DNA from: CAZWVI01 sp964637165 | Lineage (GTDB): Bacteria > Planctomycetota > UBA1135 | Direction: 5' to 3' | Length of the DNA: 34,186 nt | Assembly: GCA_964637165.1 (NCBI GenBank) | Contig: CAZWVI010000023.1 | Location: 1 to 34,186, forward strand | In this document: one piece after another, positions 24,746-32,138 of the stretch | Layout: each line of letters opens with the position of its first letter | Position numbering within the stretch: position 1 is the stretch's first letter | Notes under the pieces: generated by a model | The model's database searches: none | Seen by the model: only the letters and a program-made list of their open reading frames with translations | Told to the model about the DNA's origin: nothing | Translations under genes and position numbers: made by a program

Positions 24746-24802
24746 AAAAAGAATCAGCCGGCGCAAACACCCCCGCCACCACGTGTTGGTATTTGCCCCG
24801 GC
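24746..24802 (-). terminator. Terminator of the proS-to-24908 transcription unit
   Basis: On the minus strand a 15-bp stem (arms 24788-24802 and 24757-24771, one G/G mismatch and one U-G pair, 16-nt loop) is followed 6 nt later by TTTTT (24750-24746). It separates the unknown gene ending at 24908 from the nuclease-like gene. The rest of the 196-bp gap shows a weak CCCTT/AAGGG hairpin at about 24862-24884 and no gene. Confidence 0.75.
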
Positions 24803-24907
24803 CTAGCAGTTTCCTGCATCGCCAAGGGACAGAAAGTGACCCGAGGCTGCTATTAATTAACCCCTTCTATAAGTCCTACAAGGGTAGAACTTTAATGCCC
24901 GAACGGA

Positions 24908-25744
24908 CTAACGCAGGGTGATTATTCCGTTGACGTGTAGCAACTTACGGACATCTTCTAAATAACTCCGCTTGAAGGAATCGATGCGCGCTTTTGCCTG
25001 TAGGTATTCCGGTGCGAGCAAACGGTCTACTTCTTCTGTCCGCTCAGTTTTGGTATTGTTGTAGGCATCAAACCGGGCTCCTTTCCAACGCTTATATTCA
25101 ATATACGCTTTCATTGCTGAGCGCAAATGTTCTTCATGTAGCTTGGCTGAGGCATGGTGTATTTCATCAGGTAAACGATCCCAGATCTTGCCACTTAAGT
25201 AGGCCGCAACTCCGCGAACATCGACTTGCCAAGTAATTTTGTCGAAACGATACATGTCGAATTGACTTCCGCCGTATGGCCCATCTGCCATGGTTTGCAT
25301 AGTCTCGTGCAAGCGGCCTAGCACCAACTTCCATTCAAAACAAACTCTACTATTGCTACCCTCCATCCATGGCTCATCGAGTAACCATGAATAGGTTTCA
25401 GGATTTCGTTCAGCTAACTTTTGCGCGTACATAGCACACTGGCCGGCATTTCCCATGAAGGCCGGCAGGAGTTCTTGTTTTGAATTTGTATCACGCAGTT
25501 GATATTCAGAAATTAATATTTCTCTAAACTTTTCCAATTCAGGACGGCGAGCAAGCAACTCATTAGCCTGTTGCTGGCGCAAGTCAACTCGCGGCGGATC
25601 TGCGGCCACCTCAACTTGCGTAACGGCTAATGGGGTGTTGCTATCTTCAACTAATTGCCCCGGTTGATGTTTAACTGAGTTAGCCGGAGATAACCAAAAC
25701 CACAACAAGGCCAAACAGGCCAAGATAATAATTAAAAAACGCAT
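24908..25744 (-). CDS. Membrane-anchored or exported protein of unknown function
   Basis: 278 aa. The N-terminal hydrophobic segment (MRFLIIILACLALLWFWL) is a signal anchor or uncleaved signal. Residues about 55-278 are mostly charged and helical, with Trp-rich motifs (ETYSWLLDEPWMEG, AYIEYKRWKGARF) and two cysteines, in QCAMY and VCFEW. I do not recognise a family. ATG 25744 has GAGGA 10 nt upstream and begins 3 nt after the stop codon of the frameshifted remnant before it, so it sits at the end of the proS - lipoprotein - remnant - 24908 unit. Confidence 0.7.
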   Translation of the reverse strand: MRFLIIILACLALLWFWLSPANSVKHQPGQLVEDSNTPLAVTQVEVAADPPRVDLRQQQANELLARRPELEKFREILISEYQLRDTNSKQELLPAFMGNAGQCAMYAQKLAERNPETYSWLLDEPWMEGSNSRVCFEWKLVLGRLHETMQTMADGPYGGSQFDMYRFDKITWQVDVRGVAAYLSGKIWDRLPDEIHHASAKLHEEHLRSAMKAYIEYKRWKGARFDAYNNTKTERTEEVDRLLAPEYLQAKARIDSFKRSYLEDVRKLLHVNGIITLR

Positions 25745-25747
25745 CGC

Positions 25748-26252
25748 TTAAGAATCCTCAGGCATTGACTTTTCGCAGCGATTGCACTCAAAAGCCCAAT
25801 GGTATTCTCCCATTTTTTGCATGGGAGTAGTACTACTATCAAAGACGCCGACTGAAGCGGTGTATAAGCCTTGACAACCAGCAGCGAGGGGGACGTCGTC
25901 CACGCAAACTTTGCCTTCCTGGTCAAATTGATGAACTTTTGCCTTATGAATCAACTTGTAACTTGTAACTTGTAACTTGTGCCTATGTTGTCTTGGAAAT
26001 GGAAATCCACATCCCATCGACAGGATAGTGCAACCGCTGGGCACCCTTCCAGTTGACAGCGCCCCATAACTGAGCCATCGATACTAACTTTTGCAACTAG
26101 CAATGGCGCTCCTACAGATGACCAAAGTTAGGAATCCAAGTTCCGTCAATTTCGCCGGAGATAGGATTTTGTTGACAGCGGCAGTCTTCGTTTTCGGAAA
26201 GGGGGAAAGAAAAACTCCCCAAAATTAGTACTAGAATTATGTATTTAAGCAT
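25748..26252 (-). pseudogene. Frameshifted small secreted Cys-containing protein
   Basis: Three consecutive minus-strand frames together read like one protein. Frame one (26252-26112) starts MLKYIILVLILGSFSFPLS, a signal peptide, then NEDCRCQQNPISGEIDGTWI and a TAG. Frame two (about 26124-25951) reads APLLVAKVSIDGSVMGRC, continues with CPAVALSCRWDVDF and ends at TGA inside the heptamer repeat. Frame three runs from the repeat to TAA 25748: AKVHQFDQEGKVCVDDVPL, then YTASVGVFDSST, and ends in CNRCEKSMPEDS. An in-frame ATG at 26282 is an alternative start. No family recognised. Two shifts are needed, so it is either decayed, phase-variable at the repeat, or affected by assembly errors. Its stop remains 3 nt from the next start, showing it was an operon member. 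Confidence 0.6.
25953..25980. repeat. Four tandem copies of a 7-bp unit (AACTTGT)
   Basis: Four perfect copies of AACTTGT (ACAAGTT on the minus strand). The unit is not a multiple of three. Copy numbers 2 or 5 would join the upstream and downstream reading frames of the surrounding remnant; the observed four do not. Confidence 0.95.
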
Positions 26253-26309
26253 CGACTCATTGTACTGCCAGCTAATAAACATGTCAATTTCGCCAGAGGT
26301 GGTAGCGAA

Positions 26310-26765
26310 TTATGGCAAAATTATAATTTGTTCGGGGCGATCAATAACGATTTGTGGTGTGCCGCGATGTTCACCAACTTTGCCAATTATTTTCACTCGC
26401 TTGTCGAAGTATTTTTGAGCGGGCAAAGGCGAGTAATCAGAATATGAACGTGAAAAAATTACCGCGTGGAACTTACCCTTCCAATCGGTGTCAAAGTTTA
26501 GAAAAGTTGCCTTGCCACTGTCGTAACTAGCGACGATTTTTCCGGTGGCAGCAACCCACTTGCCCAAATGTTTTGGCGCGTTAAACCATTCGACTTCAAG
26601 TTCAGCGGGTTTGATTACATCTAACCTTTCCCATTGCTTTAACTCTTCAGTGGCATCTGGATCGCGAGACGGATCGTTTAATTTTATTTGTTCATTAGCA
26701 CAGGCGGACACCGAAAAAGAGGCCAAAATAATTGCCGAAAAAAGAAGTCCGTACTTGTTAATCAT
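26310..26765 (-). CDS. Small lipoprotein with OB-fold-like domain
   Basis: 151 aa from ATG 26765, which overlaps the proS stop as ATGA; ATG 26771 is an alternative. The N-terminus (MINKYGLLFSAIILASFSVSAC) ends in a lipobox VSAC, so the mature protein should start with lipidated Cys. Residues about 65-151 look like an OB-fold beta-barrel: HLGKWVAATGKIVASYDSG, FLNFDTDWKGKFHAVIFS, and FDKRVKIIGKVGEHRGTPQI with IVIDRPEQI at the end. Similar OB modules occur in bacterial nucleic-acid-binding or nuclease-linked exported proteins. Ligand unknown. It is followed by the frameshifted remnant. Confidence 0.75.
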   Translation of the reverse strand: MINKYGLLFSAIILASFSVSACANEQIKLNDPSRDPDATEELKQWERLDVIKPAELEVEWFNAPKHLGKWVAATGKIVASYDSGKATFLNFDTDWKGKFHAVIFSRSYSDYSPLPAQKYFDKRVKIIGKVGEHRGTPQIVIDRPEQIIILP

Positions 26766-28492
26766 TTGCATTCCTCGACTGAGTTAATCACCTTCGCAAT
26801 TGCGGCATCAGCTCCAATCAGCTCTTTCTCGCCTACACGCGGGCTCCATTCAACATTTCGCTCGCCGGCATCGCGACCGACTACAATGCGCATTGGCACC
26901 CCAATCAAATCAGCATCTTTGAATTTTGCGCCTGGGCCAACCTTTTTACGGTCGTCCCAAAGAACATCGACTCCAGCTTCAGTTAACTTGTTTTCAATTT
27001 CGGTACAAAGATTATCCTGTGCTTCATTACCAACTTTCATTTGAATGATGATGGCACTGTATGGAGCAATTGGTAGTGGCCAAATCATGCCATTATCATC
27101 GTGGTTTTGCTCGATTGCCGAAGCGGCAACGCGACTAACTCCAATCCCATAACACCCCATCCACATCGGGTGAGTCTTTTGCGCTTGGTCAAGGAAATTT
27201 GCATCCATCGCTTCAGAATATTTAGTTCCAAGTTGAAAAATGTGACCAACTTCAATGCCGCGAGTTATTTCAATTACGCCATCTCCTTCAACAGTTTTAT
27301 CACCCGCTTGAACAACACCAAAGTCGGCGCACTCAGGTTGCTCTAAATCACGACCAAACCAAACGTCTAAACAATGAACATCGGTTTCATTTGCTCCACA
27401 TAAAAACCCTTGCACTCCATCGATTGAATTGTCCGCGAGTAGTCGAACATCTTCAGCTAATCCAATTGGACCGGCAAACCCAGGTTCAGCACCGGTGGCC
27501 GCGCGCACTAATTTTTCATCAGCCAACTCAATGTTTAACGCATCAAGATGGTTTAGCAATTTCACTTCGTTGAGTTCGCGGTCGCCGCGACACATAACTG
27601 CAACAGTTTGTTCACGGTCATCCCAAGTCGCTTTGTATAAAACAGTTTTCAATAAACGCTCGACTGGCAATTGCGGAAACAACTTAAGTAAGTCGTCACA
27701 AGACTTAGCTGCCGGCGTTGCCTCTTTGTGCATGGCAACTTGCTCAGGGTTTTCCGGAGCTGCAGAAATTACCGACACCGCTTTTTCAACGTTGGCGGCA
27801 TAACCAGTGGCATGACATACTGCGATGGCATCTTCTCCCGTGTCGGCATCCACCATAAATTCTTCCGAACCAGCTCCGCCAATTGCACCTGAGTCGGCCT
27901 CGACTGGAGTAAAGCGCAATCCACAGCGGGTAAAAATGTTGCGATAAACTTCGCGCATTTTTTGATATGACTCGACCATTTCATCGGCTGATACATCAAA
28001 AGAATAGGCATCTTTCATGATGAACTCGCGACCGCGCATCAAACCAAAGCGCGGGCGAATTTCATCGCGGAATTTGGTCTGTATTTGGTAAAGAGTTACC
28101 GGCAATTGCTTGTATGACTGCACTTGTTTGCGCACGAAGTTGGTAATAATTTCTTCGTGAGTTGGTCCCAAGCAAACTTCGGAACCGCGGCGGTCGCGAA
28201 AGTTGAACAGAATGCCGTCATTGACATAGCGTTCCCAGCGGCCTGATTCGTCCCACAATTCGCGAGGTTGTAGCGCCGGCATCAGCAATTCCTGGCAGCC
28301 GACCTTGTCATGCTCTTCCCGAACTATGGCCTCAATTTTGCGGAGCACTCGCCACATCATTGGACCGTAGACATACAGCCCAGCGCTGAGCTTTTGAATG
28401 AATCCGGCGCGGGCCATCAGGGCATGCGAAGGGACCTCGGCATCAGAGGGTTCATCGCGGAGTGTTACGAACAGCTGTTGAGAGAGTCGCAT
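26762..28492 (-). CDS. proS: Prolyl-tRNA synthetase (bacterial type with editing domain)
   Basis: 576 aa, class II aminoacyl-tRNA synthetase charging tRNA-Pro. Motif 1 region: GLYVYGPMMWRVLRKIE, then GCQELLMPALQPRELW. Motif 2: FRDEIRPRFGLMRGREFIMKDAYSF. An insertion/editing domain (about 225-385) lies between motifs 2 and 3, including KSCDDLLKLFPQLPVERLLKT. Motif 3: GCYGIGVSRVAASAIEQ. The anticodon-binding domain at the C-terminus has VLWDDRKKVGPGAKFKDADL. Length is normal for the bacterial type. ATG 28492 has no Shine-Dalgarno sequence, and TAGAAT lies 9 nt upstream. Confidence 0.98.
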   Translation of the reverse strand: MRLSQQLFVTLRDEPSDAEVPSHALMARAGFIQKLSAGLYVYGPMMWRVLRKIEAIVREEHDKVGCQELLMPALQPRELWDESGRWERYVNDGILFNFRDRRGSEVCLGPTHEEIITNFVRKQVQSYKQLPVTLYQIQTKFRDEIRPRFGLMRGREFIMKDAYSFDVSADEMVESYQKMREVYRNIFTRCGLRFTPVEADSGAIGGAGSEEFMVDADTGEDAIAVCHATGYAANVEKAVSVISAAPENPEQVAMHKEATPAAKSCDDLLKLFPQLPVERLLKTVLYKATWDDREQTVAVMCRGDRELNEVKLLNHLDALNIELADEKLVRAATGAEPGFAGPIGLAEDVRLLADNSIDGVQGFLCGANETDVHCLDVWFGRDLEQPECADFGVVQAGDKTVEGDGVIEITRGIEVGHIFQLGTKYSEAMDANFLDQAQKTHPMWMGCYGIGVSRVAASAIEQNHDDNGMIWPLPIAPYSAIIIQMKVGNEAQDNLCTEIENKLTEAGVDVLWDDRKKVGPGAKFKDADLIGVPMRIVVGRDAGERNVEWSPRVGEKELIGADAAIAKVINSVEECK

Positions 28493-28501
28493 TGGACGCG
28501 G

Positions 28502-28507
28502 ATTCTA
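28502..28507 (-). promoter_or_regulatory. Candidate -10 box of proS
   Basis: TAGAAT on the minus strand ends 9 nt before ATG 28492, implying a leader of about two or three nucleotides. The gap to the divergent gene at 28546 is only 53 bp. Confidence 0.4.
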
Positions 28508-28545
28508 CGCGCTTTCGGCCTGTTTCCCGTAACATCAGTTACAAG

Positions 28546-31209
28546 ATGTCCTCCCGCGCCCTCCTCCGCATTAGTTTGATTGCAGTTCTTGCAGCATTGG
28601 CCTTGGTTTTGACTAGCGATCCGGCGACCAACAATGAAGACGACCGAGGTTCAGAGCTAGGCCCGAACCAAAATTCGCAAAATGCGGTTGAATTGGCGGG
28701 AAACCCACAAAAAAGTGACCCAGCCGATGCGGTCAATGTCCGAATTGAGCTGCGACCAGATGAGGCCGTACTCCTTGCCACCAGTCAATCGATTGGGATT
28801 CCTTCATTCACCGGTAGAGTTTTTCTCCCAGCTGGCGGCCCGGCGGCCAACGCTGAGGTTTCAGCCTTTGGACTTGAAGGTTGGGCAATGTGGATGGATG
28901 CCGAAACCGAGCAATCACCAGACACTGTGCGTTTCAACACTACCTGTGATGAAACGGGGTTTTTCAAATTGCCCGAGAGTTCGCGCGACGGAATGCGCTT
29001 CATTATTCGAATCAAACACGGCGAATTACCACCTCTGCAGCTTGTTAATATGCCGGCTGTTCCAGGGAGAACTCGCCATTTGGGTGAATTGCACCTTTCG
29101 AATGGATTTAAATTGAGCGGCTTGGTCCTCGGTCCGGGCGGCGAAGCGGTCCCCAACGCGGTCGTTTATCCAGTTCTCGAACCCGACACGGCGACCTTTT
29201 CGACTCGCCGCCGGCATGACCTGCCGCGTCTGCCAAATTACCAAGCGACCACCAACGCCGCCGGAGAGTTCACTTTCACCCACCTGCCACCGGGCAAGCT
29301 CCACCTTCAGGCCGAAGCTTTTTCCTATGCCCCGGGATATTCCGAAGGAGTCCGTGCAGACGAAGACGAGAATGTGCACGGTGTCCAAATTAGTCTCGAA
29401 GCATCGCAACAAATTTCTGGTCAAGTCGTCAGTCCGGGCAACTCACCTGTTGTTGGCGCGCGACTTCGCCTCGACCTTGACAGCGACCATCGCCTTTACA
29501 CCGAGAGCGATGCCGACGGTGCCTTCTACTTTGATGCACCAAGCGGTTTAGCGCAACCAAGTCTGCGCACCTATGCGGTCGGCTTTAATCCGCAGAAAAC
29601 CAAAATAACTGAAACGTCCACTCCACTGCTTATTCAATTAACCGCTCTGCCGCCACTCAACGGCGTGGTCCTCGACCAAAACGGCAAATCAATCACCGAT
29701 GCAAATGTGCGACTGGTAGAACTGCGCGGCCGTAGGCGCCAAAGTTCAAACCCGCGGAAGGCCGATTCCTCCGGCGACACCACCACCACTGAAGATGGCG
29801 GCTTTTCCCTCACCCCCGACCTGCGCCGCACTTGGGGTCGCCGTTTTCGCCTTGCGGCCTGGACGGATCAACACCTTCCAAGCTGGTCTGATTCTTTCGA
29901 ATTTAAGGAAGAGGAAAATCACTTACTGCCACCTTTCACGCTCACTTTAGAACCGGGCACTCAAGTGAGTGGTAGCGTCGCCAAGGCCGACGGCCGTTTA
30001 GCAATTGGCGCGCGCGTCCACCTACGCAGCATGTACAGCAACCGCCGCGCCAATAGCCGTGGCGCGATTGCCCCCGATAGCATGCGCCCCGGAGCTATCC
30101 ATTCAACCGCCACCGTTGGTGCAAACGGCCAGTTTTTTTTCACCGCAATTCCAACCGGCGACTATCGCCTCGAAGCGCACTTTGCCAGCGAATCGCCTGC
30201 TTATGGCAAAGAGTTTGCATTACTTAGCGAAGCCTACGAAGAACATTTACAGCTGAGTAGATCTTCGAAAATATGGGGGACTGTTATTGGTGACCTATCA
30301 CTATTCAAAAGATTGCGAGTTACCGCAAGTCTCGAAGGTCACGACGACCTCCACACCACAATCGATGGCAAGGGTGAATACCAATTTGTCGATCTTGCCG
30401 AGGGCACCTGGAATTTAATTGTTCGCGAAGTCGATGATGCAATTTCGGCTTCATCATTTGGCATGGGCAATGGTGAGGGTTTAGGTCGAGCTGACGGAAT
30501 TGAAATTAACGCTGGTGATTCCTTGCAAGTTGATATTAAGCTCGACTTTAGTGGACGCGCGGTACTCTCTGGCACCGTCACGGTTAATGGCGAATTAGCA
30601 ACGGACATCAACCTTTTCCTAATGCCGCGCGACCTTGGCAGTACCGGAGACCCACGCTTAAGTTGGAGACGTATCAGCCGCAGCATTAAATCTGCGGCAA
30701 CCGACTTCAAGGGTGAGTATCGTTTTATTGGTGTAGACCCAGAGGATTATTGGTTAGTAATTGACCACGGTAATTCATGGCCCGAAGGATTAATGAATTT
30801 CGGCGACCCCGGCGAGGTCAGCACTGGCCCGACCGGACTCCAACGCCACAACATAAGTTTGCGAGCCGACCAAGAACTTGGCTTCGACATTAGTTTGCAA
30901 CTTGGCTCGATTAAAGGGCAAGCGTATCGGATAAATAACAACGGCGACAACAAAGCAGTTCGTGGCGGTCGTATTGTGGCAACTCCAATTTCGGTCGGCG
31001 ATGGAATCAGCATCAAAAGTTTTGACATAGGCCGCAAAGGCTCATTCACCGCAAGTAATTTAAGTGCCGGAGAATGGAGTCTTTCCATTAGTTCTGGTCA
31101 ATACAAATCATCGCCAACGCCGGTGACTGTTTATGCTAGTTCGATTTCCGAAGTTGAAATCGAATGTCAAAAGAAAAAAAGTAAACCCAAAGACTCGAAT
31201 AAAAAATGA
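28546..31209 (+). CDS. Large exported protein of repeated carboxypeptidase-regulatory-like domains
   Basis: 887 aa from ATG 28546; an upstream ATG at 28462 would overlap proS and lacks a signal peptide. The N-terminal SSRALLRISLIAVLAALALV is a signal peptide or anchor. The rest is a string of about seven to eight beta-sandwich units of the CarboxypepD_reg/Cna-B-like type, each beginning with a G-x-V motif and followed by a G-A/N-x-V turn: IPSFTGRVFLPAGGPAANAE, LSGLVLGPGGEAVPNAVVY, ISGQVVSPGNSPVVGARL, LNGVVLDQNGKSITDANV, VSGSVAKADGRLAIGARV, WGTVIGDLSLFKRLRV, LSGTVTVNGELATDINLF, and IKGQAYRINNNGDNKAVRGG. It ends with a Lys-rich tail (KKKSKPKDSNKK). No enzyme domain was seen. Structural, surface or adhesive roles are possible. 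Coupled to the next gene by ATGA. Confidence 0.82.
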   Translation: MSSRALLRISLIAVLAALALVLTSDPATNNEDDRGSELGPNQNSQNAVELAGNPQKSDPADAVNVRIELRPDEAVLLATSQSIGIPSFTGRVFLPAGGPAANAEVSAFGLEGWAMWMDAETEQSPDTVRFNTTCDETGFFKLPESSRDGMRFIIRIKHGELPPLQLVNMPAVPGRTRHLGELHLSNGFKLSGLVLGPGGEAVPNAVVYPVLEPDTATFSTRRRHDLPRLPNYQATTNAAGEFTFTHLPPGKLHLQAEAFSYAPGYSEGVRADEDENVHGVQISLEASQQISGQVVSPGNSPVVGARLRLDLDSDHRLYTESDADGAFYFDAPSGLAQPSLRTYAVGFNPQKTKITETSTPLLIQLTALPPLNGVVLDQNGKSITDANVRLVELRGRRRQSSNPRKADSSGDTTTTEDGGFSLTPDLRRTWGRRFRLAAWTDQHLPSWSDSFEFKEEENHLLPPFTLTLEPGTQVSGSVAKADGRLAIGARVHLRSMYSNRRANSRGAIAPDSMRPGAIHSTATVGANGQFFFTAIPTGDYRLEAHFASESPAYGKEFALLSEAYEEHLQLSRSSKIWGTVIGDLSLFKRLRVTASLEGHDDLHTTIDGKGEYQFVDLAEGTWNLIVREVDDAISASSFGMGNGEGLGRADGIEINAGDSLQVDIKLDFSGRAVLSGTVTVNGELATDINLFLMPRDLGSTGDPRLSWRRISRSIKSAATDFKGEYRFIGVDPEDYWLVIDHGNSWPEGLMNFGDPGEVSTGPTGLQRHNISLRADQELGFDISLQLGSIKGQAYRINNNGDNKAVRGGRIVATPISVGDGISIKSFDIGRKGSFTASNLSAGEWSLSISSGQYKSSPTPVTVYASSISEVEIECQKKKSKPKDSNKK

Positions 31210-32138
31210 TTAAGTGGAAACGCATTGCGCTTATCTTGGCGATTCCTGGGACCATTGTGTTAAACATTAGCCTCGGGCAACTTGACCACCCACAAACTAT
31301 CGAGGCCTTCAGCCCTCCGCCGCCGCCTGATGTGGCCAGTATCTTGAATGGCGCTAGCATTCCTTCACAACAACAAATGAGTTTGCGTTTTGTAAACGCC
31401 GAAGGACTACCCGCACAAAACGCCCTAGTGCTCGCCAGTAAACCAGACCTAGTCAGCGCTTACACCGACGAAAACGGAGAAGTAACTCTTCCATTTTGGC
31501 GTGAGCAAGAAGCCAAGTTAATTGCCTGGTTACCTGGCCATAAAGTTTTTAGTAGCGATCCATTCCCACCAACTCAATCTAGAGTTTTTCAATTCACTCC
31601 GCTCAAGTCTGCAAACATCGAATTTGCAACGCCATTAAATGAGCGTCAATTGCAAATTATGTGCGTGCGCTCTAAAGACCAAAGCCCAATCAATGGGGCA
31701 ATCCTTTTGCTCACCGCCGAAACCCCGCAGAGCCCTGATTGGTTGGCGATTAGCAACGAAAACGGCAATGCCAGCTTTTCGGGGCTGAGCCAAAAATCCG
31801 AAGATATCCGTGTTTTCACTCCCGGTATGCCCCCTCTAGCCGCGTGGGAATTAACTAGCACTCGTGAAGGCTCACTCATGCAAGTCGATTGTTATGACAT
31901 AAAGCTAACTGGCCTGAACCATAACGACTTAATCAGTGGTGAACGGTTTTTCGCAGACACTTGGCATCCATTGCCACTGCGGTTAGCAAACCAAGCTGGT
32001 GAATCTGAATACTTATTTTTGCCCACTGGCAAATATCGCTTCACATCGAATGCTGAACAATTTGTACTACAAGTTCCGGCAAGTGCTTTAGAGCTCTCGC
32101 AAACTATCGAATTCGCGAGTACCGCCGGGGACGAATAA
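31206..32138 (+). CDS. Exported protein of unknown function, partner of the repeat protein
   Basis: 310 aa. ATG 31206 overlaps the stop of the preceding gene (ATGA). The N-terminus (KWKRIALILAIPGTIVLNIS) is a signal peptide or anchor, followed by a Pro-rich linker (FSPPPPPD). Residues about 55-125 form one carboxypeptidase-regulatory-like unit (LRFVNAEGLPAQNALVLASK ... YTDENGEVTLPF). A second similar unit is at about 155-200 (SPINGAILLLTAETPQ ... SNENGNASFSGL). The C-terminal part (about 210-310) is not recognised. It shares domain style and operon with the 887-aa protein. The 3' end overlaps the convergent GT-C-like gene by 51 bp. Confidence 0.72.
   Translation: MIKWKRIALILAIPGTIVLNISLGQLDHPQTIEAFSPPPPPDVASILNGASIPSQQQMSLRFVNAEGLPAQNALVLASKPDLVSAYTDENGEVTLPFWREQEAKLIAWLPGHKVFSSDPFPPTQSRVFQFTPLKSANIEFATPLNERQLQIMCVRSKDQSPINGAILLLTAETPQSPDWLAISNENGNASFSGLSQKSEDIRVFTPGMPPLAAWELTSTREGSLMQVDCYDIKLTGLNHNDLISGERFFADTWHPLPLRLANQAGESEYLFLPTGKYRFTSNAEQFVLQVPASALELSQTIEFASTAGDE

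Noticed and set aside
24803..24907. Gap after the unknown gene at 24908, checked for a tRNA or small RNA
   Set aside because: No cloverleaf or TTCGAAT-like arm; only a weak hairpin and AT-rich sequence.
25953..25980. Tandem heptamer considered as a CRISPR or origin iteron array
   Set aside because: Units are adjacent without spacers, only four copies, and inside a former coding sequence; no dnaA box or replication gene nearby.
28462..28545. Longer start of the 887-aa exported protein
   Set aside because: It would overlap the proS start and place a charged stretch before the signal peptide; ATG 28546 begins a normal signal sequence.
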